DNA of 64,000 nucleotides, taken from contig NZ_JBBEYB010000006.1 of the NCBI RefSeq assembly GCF_037482285.1, forward strand, positions 146,177 through 210,176, in the 5' to 3' direction. Under the pieces are notes generated by a model. It saw nothing but the letters and a program-made list of their open reading frames with translations. It had not been told where the DNA came from and did not search any database. This document shows, in pieces, positions 8,610 through 16,903 of this stretch. A program made the position numbers and the translations under genes. How positions within the stretch are numbered: position 1 is the first letter of the stretch; every line of letters begins with the position of its first letter. The DNA comes from Aquabacterium sp029268225. Lineage in GTDB: Bacteria; Pseudomonadota; Gammaproteobacteria; Burkholderiales; Burkholderiaceae_C.

Positions 8610-9110
8610 TCAACCCGGCTCGCCCACCTGATGGTGGGTCAAGCCGGTGTGGCCCCGCTCCGCGGCCAGCCACTGCAACACTGGAATGGTGCCCGGCAAG
8701 ACCGGCCCCACCTCCACCGGCAGCGTCTGCCAGGCCATGTGTTGCGACTCCTTCATCTCGAACTCCCCCTGCCACTCGTACACCTTGCAGAAATGCAGGC
8801 GCACACGCGCGTGGGGATAGTCCATCAGCTCCACCTGCCAGGGATGAGCCTCGCCAATGGTGACGCCAATCTCTTCGTGCAGCTCACGGCGCAAGGCCTG
8901 CTCAACCGTTTCACCGGCCTCCAGCTTGCCGCCCGGAAACTCCCAGTAGCCCGCATACACCTTGCCTTGTGGACGTGAGGTCAACAGGAAGCGGCTCTCG
9001 CGCCCCTGGGCATCGCGCTCGATCAGCACGCCCACGGCCACTTCGACCGGCGTGCGGTCGGTGGCATCCATCACGTGGTATGACTTGCGTTCGGTCTGTG
9101 CCTCAGACAT
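8610..9110 (-). CDS. Nudix hydrolase, MutT-like
   Basis: 166 residues from the ATG at 9110. The Nudix box is complete: GGKLEAGETVEQALRRELHEEIGV fits GX5EX7REUXEEXGU (quoted here as GGKLEAGE and RELHEEIG, about residues 60-82). Start alternatives exist upstream, but they run into the preceding ATPase gene; ATG 9110 overlaps the stop of that gene by 8 bases, which fits translational coupling. Last gene of the argB-to-Nudix run. By position and similarity it is the 8-oxo-dGTP diphosphatase candidate (MutT role), yet Nudix substrates cannot be read from sequence alone. Confidence 0.88.
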   Translation of the reverse strand: MSEAQTERKSYHVMDATDRTPVEVAVGVLIERDAQGRESRFLLTSRPQGKVYAGYWEFPGGKLEAGETVEQALRRELHEEIGVTIGEAHPWQVELMDYPHARVRLHFCKVYEWQGEFEMKESQHMAWQTLPVEVGPVLPGTIPVLQWLAAERGHTGLTHHQVGEPG

Positions 9111-10017
9111 GGTTGGCTCCCGTGTAGCCACGGCCAGCGTAATCGCGTGCAAACTGATAGGCCACGCGGCCCGATCGCGAGCCCCGCTCCAGCGCCCACA
9201 GCAAAGCCTGCGGGCGGGCCACATCCATCACGCCGTCAGGCAGGCCGAAGTGGCTCAGCCACTGCGCCACGATGGCCAGGTACTCGTCTTGCGAGAAGGG
9301 GTAGAAGCTGATCCACAGCCCGAAGCGTTCGGACAGCGAGATCTTCTCCTCCACCGCCTCACCCGGGTGCAACTCACCATCGCTGGTGTGCTTGTAGGTG
9401 GCGTTGTCGGAGTGGTATTCGGGCAGCAGGTGGCGGCGGTTGGACGTGGCCATCAGCAGCACGTTGTCCCCCCCGGCCGACACGGTGCCATCGAGGATGG
9501 ACTTGAGCGCCTTGTAGCCGGGCTCGCCCTCGTCAAAGCTCAGGTCGTCACAGAAAATGATGAAGCGCTCCGGGCGGGCGCTCACCAGATCGATCAGGTC
9601 GGGCAGATCGATCATGTCGGACTTGTCCACCTCGATGAGGCGCAGCCCCTGTGCGGCATGAGCGTGCAACCCGGCCTTGACCAGGGAGGACTTGCCAGTG
9701 CCGCGCGCGCCCGACAGCAACACGTTGTTGGCGGGTTTGCCTGCCACGAACTGAGCTAGGTTGCGGGCGAAGCGCTCCTTTTGCGTGTCCACCTCCTGCA
9801 GGTCGGCATAGGTGATGTGGGCCACATGGCGCACCGGCTCCAGCCGGCCAGCCGCCCAGGCCTGCCCGCTGCGCTTGCGATAGCGGAAGGCCACCGAGGC
9901 CGACCAGTCGGGCGCCAGCACAACATGTTGAGAAGAAGGCAGCAAGGCATCGAGTCGCGTCACCAGCGACTCGGCACGCTGCAGCAGGGAGATCAGGGCG
10001 GGGTCAAGCGTCGTCAT
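9103..10017 (-). CDS. DUF815 family AAA-type ATPase
   Basis: 304 residues. P-loop ATPase: Walker A GARGTGKSS (about residue 103), Walker B FIIFCDDLSF (about 152), sensor-like MATSNRRHLLPE (about 188) and an arginine-containing SERFGLWISFYPF. An N-terminal helical part of about 80 residues precedes the ATPase domain. The family is widely conserved in proteobacteria and commonly adjacent to argJ/secA/mutT genes; its cellular role is not settled. 33 bases separate it from slmA upstream and it overlaps the Nudix gene downstream. Confidence 0.85.
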   Translation of the reverse strand: MTTLDPALISLLQRAESLVTRLDALLPSSQHVVLAPDWSASVAFRYRKRSGQAWAAGRLEPVRHVAHITYADLQEVDTQKERFARNLAQFVAGKPANNVLLSGARGTGKSSLVKAGLHAHAAQGLRLIEVDKSDMIDLPDLIDLVSARPERFIIFCDDLSFDEGEPGYKALKSILDGTVSAGGDNVLLMATSNRRHLLPEYHSDNATYKHTSDGELHPGEAVEEKISLSERFGLWISFYPFSQDEYLAIVAQWLSHFGLPDGVMDVARPQALLWALERGSRSGRVAYQFARDYAGRGYTGANHV

Positions 10018-10050
10018 GCGGGCAGTGTAGCGACTGCCGCGCCTGCCCGC

Positions 10051-10749
10051 TCAGCGCAACAATTGCTGCACGCTGGCTTCGAGATGCTCGGTGGGCAAGC
10101 GCTGAAAACCGCTGCGCACAAAGCGCTGCAAGCGCCCCAGCAAGAAACTGACCGCCAGCGAGGCCGCTGCCTGGGCCTCGACCGTGGGCGTGAGCGAGCC
10201 ACGCGCGTCGGCCACCGCCTTGTGACTCTGGCGCAGCAAGGATTCCAGCCGATCCCACAGCTGGTTGATGCGCACCGACAGACGCGCGTGCTCCAGGATG
10301 AGCGCGTCGCCCACCATCACGCGGCACATGCCGGGGTTCTTTTGCGCGAACTGGAGCACCAGCGCCAGCAGACGGGCCACCTGTTGGGCCGGATCGGGCT
10401 CGCGTGCCTGGATCTGGTTGGCGAGCGTGAACAGGCTGTCTTCAATGAAGGCGATCAAGCCTTCGAACATCTGCGCCTTGCTGGCGAAGTGGCGATACAA
10501 GGCCGCCTCACTGACCTGCAGGTGCTTGGCCAGGGCCGCCGTGGTGATGCGATCGGCCTCAGGCTGTTCCAGCAACATGGCCAGGGCACGCAGGATTTGT
10601 TCGCGCCGCTCACCAGGCTTGGGCCGTTTGCGACCGGCGGCTGCGGGCGCACCGGGCGCGGCCTCGGCGAGGACGGGGGAAGACGACGGGGAGGATGGCA
10701 CCGCAGCCGCTGCGGTCTGTGCCGCCTGGGATGAGTACGCGTCCGACAT
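10051..10749 (-). CDS. slmA: Nucleoid occlusion factor SlmA (TetR family)
   Basis: 232 residues from ATG 10749, chosen because an AGGGAGG ribosome-binding site lies immediately upstream; a much longer upstream in-frame extension overlaps the HAD gene and is not real. After a low-complexity Ala/Ser/Pro leader (about 35 residues) comes the TetR helix-turn-helix (GERREQILRALAMLLE through ASKAQMFEGLIAFIE, about 45-100), then the all-alpha dimer domain. SlmA binds DNA sites around the chromosome and blocks FtsZ ring assembly over unsegregated DNA. The argB-HAD-slmA order is the usual one in Burkholderiales, which supports the name over an unspecified TetR regulator. Confidence 0.85.
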   Translation of the reverse strand: MSDAYSSQAAQTAAAAVPSSPSSSPVLAEAAPGAPAAAGRKRPKPGERREQILRALAMLLEQPEADRITTAALAKHLQVSEAALYRHFASKAQMFEGLIAFIEDSLFTLANQIQAREPDPAQQVARLLALVLQFAQKNPGMCRVMVGDALILEHARLSVRINQLWDRLESLLRQSHKAVADARGSLTPTVEAQAAASLAVSFLLGRLQRFVRSGFQRLPTEHLEASVQQLLR

Positions 10750-10769
10750 CCAGCCTCCCTGAGTGGTGA

Positions 10770-11492
10770 TCACCGACTTGCCGTGCGGGCCCAGCGGTGC
10801 AGGGTCCGTAGCTTTTTGATTCTGACACACACCCATGACGGCCGGCCGTGCAGGGGCACGCCCAACTCCGGGCCATGCGGGTTGTGGCGCAGGTAGTGCT
10901 GCATCCACACCGTGCGCAGGCCCAGGCTGCGCGCGCTCTTGAGGTTGGCCACCGTGTCTTCGACCAGCACGCAGCGGTGGACTGGCAGCCGGTGGCGCGC
11001 CAGCACGACGCGCATCATGCGGGCATCGGGCTTGGGCCGCAGGTCGCCGAACACGCGCATGCCCTCGATCGAAATGACACCTTCGAAGCACGAGGCGAGG
11101 TCGAGCGCGGTGAGCACGCGCTTGGCATAGTCGGCCGGCGCATTGGTGAGCAGGAACTTGCGTCCCGGCAGGCTGTGCAGCGCTGCGCGGTCCACCGGGG
11201 GGATGTGCAACTGCGCTTCCAGACCGGGCAGCGTATGGGTCTGGGCCAGGAAGTGCGCCGCGCGGATGCCATGGTGCCTCTCCAGGCCCAACAAGGTGGC
11301 GCCATAGCGGCGCCAGTAGTGCATGCGCAGCCGGTCCGCATCGTCACGCGCCAGCCCCAGATGCTGCACGATGTAATCGGTCATTGAGCGATTGAGTCGC
11401 CCGAAAACGGCCTTGCTGGCATCGTGCAGGGTGTTGTCGAGGTCGAACAGCCAGATCGGGGCCGCCAGCTCCGGCGCACGACGCGAGCTCAT
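10770..11492 (-). CDS. HAD-superfamily pyrimidine 5'-nucleotidase
   Basis: 240 residues. HAD hydrolase with motif I FDLDNTLHD (about residues 16-24), motif II FLLTNAP (about 113), the motif III Lys in RPKPDAR (about 152) and motif IV VLVEDTVANLKSA (about 173). The DLDNTLHDA form is that of the pyrimidine 5'-nucleotidase subfamily near slmA in betaproteobacteria. Its start codon overlaps the stop of the glycosyltransferase upstream (ATGA, 11489-11492), so translation is coupled. The C-terminal 30 residues are basic and poorly conserved in character. Confidence 0.88.
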   Translation of the reverse strand: MSSRRAPELAAPIWLFDLDNTLHDASKAVFGRLNRSMTDYIVQHLGLARDDADRLRMHYWRRYGATLLGLERHHGIRAAHFLAQTHTLPGLEAQLHIPPVDRAALHSLPGRKFLLTNAPADYAKRVLTALDLASCFEGVISIEGMRVFGDLRPKPDARMMRVVLARHRLPVHRCVLVEDTVANLKSARSLGLRTVWMQHYLRHNPHGPELGVPLHGRPSWVCVRIKKLRTLHRWARTASR

Positions 11493-12970
11493 GGCGCCCC
11501 CCCAGCCGTACGCGGCAGCGCGGCCCAGTGCAGCACGTACGGCGCCAGTTCAGGCCGGTGCAACACCGGTGCCTGCACGGCCTGCCAGTTCACCCCTGCC
11601 GGGTCTTGGCCCGTCTGTGCGCGCAGCCAGGTCGCAAAGTCGGGGTTGCGCAAGTCCTGGGTGGTGGCCACAACCATCAGCGTATCGGGCAACGCCACGG
11701 GCCAGGTCAGCTTCGGCGTCTGAATCACAGGATCGCCACCCCAGGCCAACCGCAAGTTGCCTCCGACGTGATGATGCGACACGAGCACGACGGGCGGCAC
11801 CTCGCCCCAGGCCTGCTGCAACTGCGCGCCCAGGCCCACCAAAGGCAGATTCTGGCGCGTCTGGACTTCGCCAGCGATCGGCCAAACGATGCGGGCCGAC
11901 AGCAGCACGCCGCACAGCAGGGCCAAGATCACGCCGCCCCTCACCATCACCAGGCTGGCGCGCGAAGCCGCCACGTCGACCGAAGCTGCCAGCCACAGAG
12001 GGACAAAAAAGAGCAGCGGGAACAGCCAGCGCCCCTTGAACGACTCGGCACCGATGGCCAGCACAAAGACCAGCAACACCGCCATGACCACCCACAGCAA
12101 GCGGGTCAGGAGCACGCTGGCCGCGCAGCGCTGGTGGGCACGCCACCACAACGGCACCGCCACCAGCAACCAGGGCACCAAAAAGGCCAACAGCCCCTTG
12201 ATCAATCCGCCGAGCAACTCTCCCCAGGCGACCCAACCAGCGTCATCGTGCGCACCGATGAGCTTGTGGGTCGTCTGCGCCACCACATCGGGGTGCTGCA
12301 ACAACCACCTGCCGTGGGGGGCGCACAGCACCATCATCAACACGCAGGCCCACACCACGCCCCCGGGACTCAAGCGGCGACGCCAGTCGGGCAAGGACAG
12401 CAAGGTGAGCAGCACGGACACCACAAAGATGACCGCATTGTGTTTGGAGAGCAGCGCACCCGCCGCCGCCAGCCCCGGCCAGGTGTAGGCCCACCAGACG
12501 CGACGCCGAACCGCCCACAAACTGCCCCACAACATGAGCGACGCCATCGTGGCCGCCATCATCGAATGGGTCAGGTCACGTTGCGCCTCCCAGACGAAGG
12601 CCGGCAGCCATGCCAGCCCCAACAGCGACACGAGTCGCTGACGCGACGACAGTTGCAGTTCGTGGCCGATGCCCACGAAACTGACCGCCAAGGAGCCCAG
12701 CAGCGCGACTTTGACAAGGTAGAGCACCACCAGGCTGGGGCCGGTCATCTGCTCCAACCCCCACAACAACCATGTGTAAAGCGGCGGCTGGTTGCTGTAA
12801 CCCCACTGGAGGCCTTGCGCGAACACCAGTTGCTCAGCCTGGTCCAGCTCTGCGGTGGGCGAGGCCCACGCTTGCAGGCCCGCCACCACGATGAGGTAAA
12901 CGAGCGCGACGCCGAGCAGTCGGGCATCCAGCCGCGACCAGCGCTGCATGCCCGACGCGTCGGTGTGCAT
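11489..12970 (-). CDS. GT39-type membrane glycosyltransferase (ArnT/PMT family)
   Basis: 493 residues with about ten hydrophobic helices. Near the N-terminus, after the first helix, the extracytoplasmic loop contains SPTAELDQAEQ and SNQPPLYTWLLW, the acidic and aromatic signature of the dolichyl/undecaprenyl-phosphate-sugar glycosyltransferase family PF13231/PF02366. Such enzymes transfer a sugar from a polyprenyl-phosphate carrier to lipid A or another envelope acceptor on the periplasmic face. A soluble C-terminal domain of about 120 residues follows the membrane part. It starts 6 bases after argB ends and overlaps the HAD gene by 4. Acceptor unknown. Confidence 0.82.
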   Translation of the reverse strand: MHTDASGMQRWSRLDARLLGVALVYLIVVAGLQAWASPTAELDQAEQLVFAQGLQWGYSNQPPLYTWLLWGLEQMTGPSLVVLYLVKVALLGSLAVSFVGIGHELQLSSRQRLVSLLGLAWLPAFVWEAQRDLTHSMMAATMASLMLWGSLWAVRRRVWWAYTWPGLAAAGALLSKHNAVIFVVSVLLTLLSLPDWRRRLSPGGVVWACVLMMVLCAPHGRWLLQHPDVVAQTTHKLIGAHDDAGWVAWGELLGGLIKGLLAFLVPWLLVAVPLWWRAHQRCAASVLLTRLLWVVMAVLLVFVLAIGAESFKGRWLFPLLFFVPLWLAASVDVAASRASLVMVRGGVILALLCGVLLSARIVWPIAGEVQTRQNLPLVGLGAQLQQAWGEVPPVVLVSHHHVGGNLRLAWGGDPVIQTPKLTWPVALPDTLMVVATTQDLRNPDFATWLRAQTGQDPAGVNWQAVQAPVLHRPELAPYVLHWAALPRTAGGAP

Positions 12971-12976
12971 GAGCGA

Positions 12977-13885
12977 TCAGTGCGAACGGATCATGGTGCC
13001 GTAAGCCTGCTCGGTCAGGATTTCGAGCAGCATGGCGTGCGGCACGCGGCCATCAACGATGTGGACGGCGTTGACGCCGCTCTTGGCCGCATCCAGCGCG
13101 CCGGCGATCTTGGGCAGCATGCCGCCGCTGATGGTGCCATCGGCCACCAGCTCGTCAATGCGGCGAGCGGTCAGGTCGGTCAGCAGGTTGCCTTCCTTGT
13201 CGAGCACGCCCTTGATGTTGGTCAGCAGCATGAGCTTCTCGGCCTTGAGGATCTCGGCCAACTTCGACGCGACCAGGTCCGCGTTGATGTTGTAGCTCTC
13301 GTTCTGTGCACCAAAGCCGATGGGGCTGATGACGGGGATGAACTGATCGTCCTGCAAGGCCTTGACCACGCTGGGATCGATGGCTTCGATCTCACCCACC
13401 TGCCCCACATCGTGCTCCTTGGTGGCATCTTCCAGGTCCACCAGCTTGAGCTTGCGCGCGCGGATCATGCCGCCGTCGCGACCGGTCAGGCCCACGGCCT
13501 TGCCGCCGGCGGCGTTGATCAGGCCCACGATGTCTTGCTGCACCTCACCGGCCAGCACCCACTCGACCACCTCCATGGTTTCTTCGTCGGTGACGCGCAT
13601 GCCCTGGATGAACTGGCCCTTCTTGCCGATCTTGTTGAGCGCGGCATCGATCTGCGGGCCACCGCCGTGCACCACCACCGGGTTGAGGCCCACCAGTTTG
13701 AGCAGCACCACGTCTTCGGCAAAGTCGGCCTGCAGGGCCGGGTCGGTCATGGCGTTGCCGCCGTACTTGATGACGATGGTCTTGCCGTGGAACTTGCGGA
13801 TGTAGGGCAAGGCCTGCGCCAGGATCTCCGCCTTGTCACGGGGAGCGATGTGGGCAACGAGGTCGGGCTGGGCAGAGTTGGGCAT
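12977..13885 (-). CDS. argB: Acetylglutamate kinase
   Basis: 302 residues from ATG 13885. It phosphorylates N-acetyl-L-glutamate, the second step of arginine synthesis. Key sites: the phosphate-binding Lys in IVIKYGGNAM (about residue 38), the substrate Gly-rich loop VVVHGGGPQI (about 72), LTGRDGGMIRA and LTNIKGVLDKEG (about 222). An upstream TTG start (13924) would add a hydrophobic leader MVFLSLPPLCAHA that has no counterpart in ArgB and is rejected. First gene of the minus-strand run ending in the Nudix gene. Confidence 0.95.
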   Translation of the reverse strand: MPNSAQPDLVAHIAPRDKAEILAQALPYIRKFHGKTIVIKYGGNAMTDPALQADFAEDVVLLKLVGLNPVVVHGGGPQIDAALNKIGKKGQFIQGMRVTDEETMEVVEWVLAGEVQQDIVGLINAAGGKAVGLTGRDGGMIRARKLKLVDLEDATKEHDVGQVGEIEAIDPSVVKALQDDQFIPVISPIGFGAQNESYNINADLVASKLAEILKAEKLMLLTNIKGVLDKEGNLLTDLTARRIDELVADGTISGGMLPKIAGALDAAKSGVNAVHIVDGRVPHAMLLEILTEQAYGTMIRSH

Positions 13886-14035
13886 GGCGTGCGCGCAGAG
13901 AGGTGGGAGTGAAAGGAAAACCAAGGCAACATTCTAGAAGCCTGCGGGCCTGCCGGGGGCGAACAGGTCAACCCGAACGCGGCTCACGCGTTTATCGGAT
14001 ACTGTCACCCTTGTTTGTGACAGAGGAGCACCCCC

Positions 14036-14329
14036 GTGAAGCACACCCTGACCCGCACCTTCGGCGGTCTGATGCTCGGCCTGGGCATGGCCCTGAGCGT
14101 TCAGGCGCAGCCCGTGGATGGCGAAGTCAAGAAGATCGACGTGGATGCCGGCAAGATCACCCTCAAGCACGGCCCGATTCAGAACCTCGACATCCCGGCC
14201 ATGCAGATGGCCTTCCGGGTGGCCAACCCCGCCTGGCTGCAGAAGCTGCAGGTGGGTGACAAGGTGAGCTTCGAGGCTGACAAGGTGGGGGGGCAGTTCA
14301 CGGTCACCGCCATTGAGGTGCGCAAGTAA
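14036..14329 (+). CDS. Periplasmic CusF-like copper-binding protein
   Basis: 97 residues starting with GTG 14036, set by GAGGAG at 14023-14028 seven bases before. Signal peptide of about 24 residues (LMLGLGMALSVQAQ) and one small OB-fold domain. It carries the CusF metal motif: His in LKHGPIQ (about 45) and the Met pair in IPAMQMAF (about 54-56). CusF has a Trp just before that Met motif that packs on Cu(I); here that place is Ile (LDIPAM), so the metal site may be weaker or different. No copper efflux pump is in the window. Confidence 0.8.
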   Translation: MKHTLTRTFGGLMLGLGMALSVQAQPVDGEVKKIDVDAGKITLKHGPIQNLDIPAMQMAFRVANPAWLQKLQVGDKVSFEADKVGGQFTVTAIEVRK

Positions 14330-14360
14330 GGCCAGTAAGCACGGCTGACCGGCCGGACGC

Positions 14361-14864
14361 TCAGAACACCCAGACCAAGGCGCCGGTCATCGTGACATAG
14401 CGGGCCAGTTTGCCCACGGCCATGTAGGCGACACAAGGCCAGAAGGGCAGCCGCAGCCAGCCGGCGACGGCACACAGCGGGTCGCCCACCACGGGCAGCC
14501 ACGACAAGAGGCAGGCTTTGGGACCGAAACGTGCCAGCCACGCCAGTGCCTGGCCGTGGCCACGGCCCTGGGGCGGATGCCCGGCCGGGTGCGCCTGTTG
14601 CCAGTGCTCCACGGTGCGATGCGCCCCGGCCCCCATCCACCACGAGATGGCACCGCCGAGGGTGTTGCCCATGGTGGCCACCAGCACGGCGGGCCAGAAC
14701 AACTCGGGCTGGGCTTGCACCAAGGCAAACACAGCAGGCTCCGAGCCCATGGGCAGCAAGGTGGCCGACAGTGTGGCCACCAGGAACACGGCCGGCAAGC
14801 CGACCGACGGCAGCGCCAACCAGGCCAGGGTGCTGGCGATGAAAGAGGGCATCCAACTTTCCAT
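14361..14864 (-). CDS. YqaA-type membrane protein (DedA/VTT-like)
   Basis: 167 residues from ATG 14864 (an upstream in-frame start adds 13 residues of unlikely sequence). Four to five hydrophobic segments with the YqaA/DedA hallmarks: LLPMGSEPAVFALV near the N-terminus, GNTLGGAISWWMG, and FGPKACLLSWLPVVGDPLCAVAGWLR (quoted in part: LSWLPVVGDPLC) near the middle, then a final helix. DedA-superfamily proteins take part in phospholipid and undecaprenyl-phosphate flipping; the YqaA branch itself has no assigned substrate. Convergent with the CusF-like gene. Confidence 0.82.
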   Translation of the reverse strand: MESWMPSFIASTLAWLALPSVGLPAVFLVATLSATLLPMGSEPAVFALVQAQPELFWPAVLVATMGNTLGGAISWWMGAGAHRTVEHWQQAHPAGHPPQGRGHGQALAWLARFGPKACLLSWLPVVGDPLCAVAGWLRLPFWPCVAYMAVGKLARYVTMTGALVWVF

Positions 14865-14887
14865 GGCCGTGATTGTGGCCCGGGAAT

Positions 14888-14912
14888 GAAAAAGCCCCTG
14901 CAAGCAGGGGCT
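14888..14912 (-). terminator. Terminator for ompW
   Basis: Perfect 8-bp stem AGCCCCTG (14893-14900) / CAGGGGCT (14905-14912) with a CAAG loop; read on the minus strand it is followed by five T. It lies 25 bases after the ompW stop. Confidence 0.85.
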
Positions 14913-14937
14913 GATCGGAGTCGCGTTGCCGAGGAAC

Positions 14938-15702
14938 TCAGTAGCTGTACGCCACCACCGCGGTGAACACCGAGGGATGGAAACGGTAAGTGGCCTTCTG
15001 CGCGCTTTGATCGGTGTAGGTGCTCAAGCGATGCTTGACGGCCGCCGTCATCCAGCTGGCCTGCAGCGACCAGTTCTGGTCAAGCTGATAGGTGAGCCCG
15101 GTCTGGAACGCCAGCCCCGTGGAATCGGAGAGCTTCACGCGCACCACGCCATCGTGGTAGAGCTCATTGCCCACCGCTGTGGTCGAGGACTTGAAGGTGG
15201 TGTGGTTGACGCCCACCCCCACCCAGGGACGCAGAACGCTGGTCTTGTCACCGAACTTGTAGTTCAGGAACAGCGTCGGGGCCCATTGGCGAACCCCAGC
15301 GACGACGAGGCCATCGTTGGCGGCCAGCTTGGCCTGCACACCAGCGACATAGGGCCCCGGGCCAGTCAGCACGGGGTCCTTCAGGCGCAACTTGACATCG
15401 TGCTTGGGCGGGTAGCCCAGACGCAACTCGACCGCCCATTGCTCATTGAGCGCGCGCTCGATGCTGAACATCAAGGTGTCTTGTCGCTGCACCTCCAGTT
15501 GCACCCCGCTGGACACGCCCACCGTGCCAATCACCTGCTGCACCTGCGGGTTGTACACCGGCAAAGTGCCCTTCAGATCAGAGCTGGTGGCGCGTGGATC
15601 GATGGTGCCCACACCCAGCTTGATGGTGTAGCCCGACTGAGCCAAGGCAGAACTGGCCACCAGGGTGGCAGCCAGGGAGAGCGTCACAGGGAGAAACTTC
15701 AT
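14938..15702 (-). CDS. OmpW-family outer membrane protein
   Basis: 254 residues. Signal peptide MKFLPVTLSLAATLVASSALA with cleavage before QSGYT, then an eight-stranded barrel with the OmpW-type opening YTIKLGVGTIDPRATSSDLKG, LGYPPKHDVKL in the middle, NYKFGD and RPWVGVGVN, and the C-terminal VVAYSY ending in an aromatic. OmpW forms a narrow channel proposed to pass small hydrophobic molecules. A paralogue lies directly upstream (15823-16623) but is interrupted. Two strong inverted repeats lie in its promoter region. Confidence 0.9.
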   Translation of the reverse strand: MKFLPVTLSLAATLVASSALAQSGYTIKLGVGTIDPRATSSDLKGTLPVYNPQVQQVIGTVGVSSGVQLEVQRQDTLMFSIERALNEQWAVELRLGYPPKHDVKLRLKDPVLTGPGPYVAGVQAKLAANDGLVVAGVRQWAPTLFLNYKFGDKTSVLRPWVGVGVNHTTFKSSTTAVGNELYHDGVVRVKLSDSTGLAFQTGLTYQLDQNWSLQASWMTAAVKHRLSTYTDQSAQKATYRFHPSVFTAVVAYSY

Positions 15703-15713
15703 GAGAGGCGCGA

Positions 15714-15748
15714 AAAATGTCAGAACAATTCAGTGAATCTGACATTTT
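15714..15748 (-). promoter_or_regulatory. 11-bp inverted repeat just upstream of ompW
   Basis: Perfect arms AAAATGTCAGA (15714-15724) and TCTGACATTTT (15738-15748) with 13 bases between, 12-46 bases before the ompW start codon. It could be an operator or a 5'-UTR hairpin; the right arm followed by TTTT would also resemble a terminator on the plus strand, but no plus-strand gene ends here. Confidence 0.6.
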
Positions 15749-15759
15749 ATTTGCAACGA

Positions 15760-15776
15760 TTGCATTTCAAATGCAA
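15760..15776. promoter_or_regulatory. 17-bp palindrome upstream of ompW
   Basis: TTGCATTT-C-AAATGCAA is a perfect palindrome about the central base; TTGCA is repeated once more at 15751-15755. Placed about 60 bases before the ompW start, the usual place for a regulator site. It does not match the FNR half-site (TTGAT), so I leave the regulator unnamed. Confidence 0.6.
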
Positions 15777-15822
15777 CAAACTCGCATCGCCATGAAAAAT
15801 GACCGCCTCTGATTGAGAAGGT

Positions 15823-16623
15823 TCAGAACTTGCGGCCCACGGTGAGCATCCAGATCGATGGGTTGAACTTGTACTTGCCGTACTGCGTGGCGCCCGACAC
15901 CGTCTGGATCTCGATCTTGTTGGCGACTTGCGCCGTGGCATAGCTCGCGTTGATGAGCCAGGTGTCATCAATGTGGTAGCTGATCCCTGCCTGCAGCGCC
16001 AGCCCCCAAGAGTCGGACACCTTGGTTTTCACCTTGCCATCGTTGTAGAACGCTTCGCCTGCGGCGCTCGGGTCGGGTTTGACGTGGGTGAAGTTGACAC
16101 CCACACCGACATAGGGACGCCAGGTGCTCTGTGCGGAGCCAAACTTGTAGTTGATGAAAGCGGTGGGGGCGAACTGCGTGAGCGACGAGACCACCTTCCC
16201 GTCATACGAGGCGATGTGCTTGGACGCGATCACGCTGTAGCTGCTGACCCCATCGGGCAGCGGGCCCTCCGGATTCAGGGTGGAGAGTTGCTTGATGCGC
16301 GCATTGTTCATGCGCATTTTCACATCGTGCCGAGGCGGGAAGCCCAGCAAGACCTCGGCCTCCCAGTTGTCCGTGAAGCTGCGGGCGATGCTGAAGATGA
16401 AGGCGGTCTGAGGCTGCACTTCCAGCTGAATCCCCGCATCCACCGGTTTGGTGATGGTGAAAGGCACCCCTTCGACGTTGAGCGTCATGGTGCCGGTCAG
16501 GTCATCGCTGGTCGCATTCGGGTTGATGTAGGCCGCCCCCACCTTGAAGGTGTACTGCTAGGCGCTGGCAGCACCGGCCAGCAAGGTGGCCGCCAGGGCC
16601 AGAGACAAGTGCATCGGCTTCAT
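15823..16623 (-). pseudogene. ompW paralogue interrupted by an amber codon after the signal peptide
   Basis: The gene should start at ATG 16623 and encode a signal peptide (MKPMHLSLALAATLLAGAASA). Codon 22 is TAG (16558-16560), and the frame then continues intact as QYTFKVGAAYINPNATSDDL to a normal OmpW C-terminus (MLTVGRKF). In the paralogue at 14938 the residue at the same place, directly after the cleavage site, is Gln, so a single C-to-T change of CAG to TAG explains the stop. The remaining 240 residues keep all barrel features (LLGFPPRHDVKM, NYKFGS, RPYVGVGVN), so the break looks recent or is a sequencing error. A GTG at 16542 could restart translation, but the product would lack a signal peptide. 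Confidence 0.85.
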
Positions 16624-16832
16624 CAGGCTTCTCCAAGGTTCAACAAAGTGGTGAAAGCGGCTCGCTTGCCGCATAGGGCAGACGCCTCCATCCTACGGAA
16701 CACTTGACGCTTAATGCCGGGTGTTTACGCTTACGTCACTCATCAGGTTTTCCCCATGCCGCCGCCGCTCGATGGCATGGGTTTTCCGTGTGCGGCGCTC
16801 GAAAAAGGGTGCGCACCCGCTTCGAGGCGGGC

Positions 16833-16838
16833 TATACT
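16833..16838 (+). promoter_or_regulatory. Candidate -10 box of the dusB-fis operon
   Basis: TATACT, 5 of 6 matches to the consensus, 65 bases before the dusB start and followed by GC-rich TCTGCCTCC, as in growth-rate-regulated fis promoters. No good -35 is seen at 17 bases. Confidence 0.45.
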
Positions 16839-16903
16839 CTGCCTCCTTTTTAAGCAGCCCTGATCGCTCAATCGGTCGGGGCTTTGCCTCTTTCAGAGCC
16901 CGC

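Noticed and set aside
10750..11091. 114-residue N-terminal extension of SlmA
   Set aside because: Overlaps the HAD gene in another frame; ATG 10749 has an AGGGAGG site.
11528..13912. 794-residue open frame on the plus strand
   Set aside because: Antisense to the GT39 gene and argB; composition of a shadow (Gln/His/Arg-rich).
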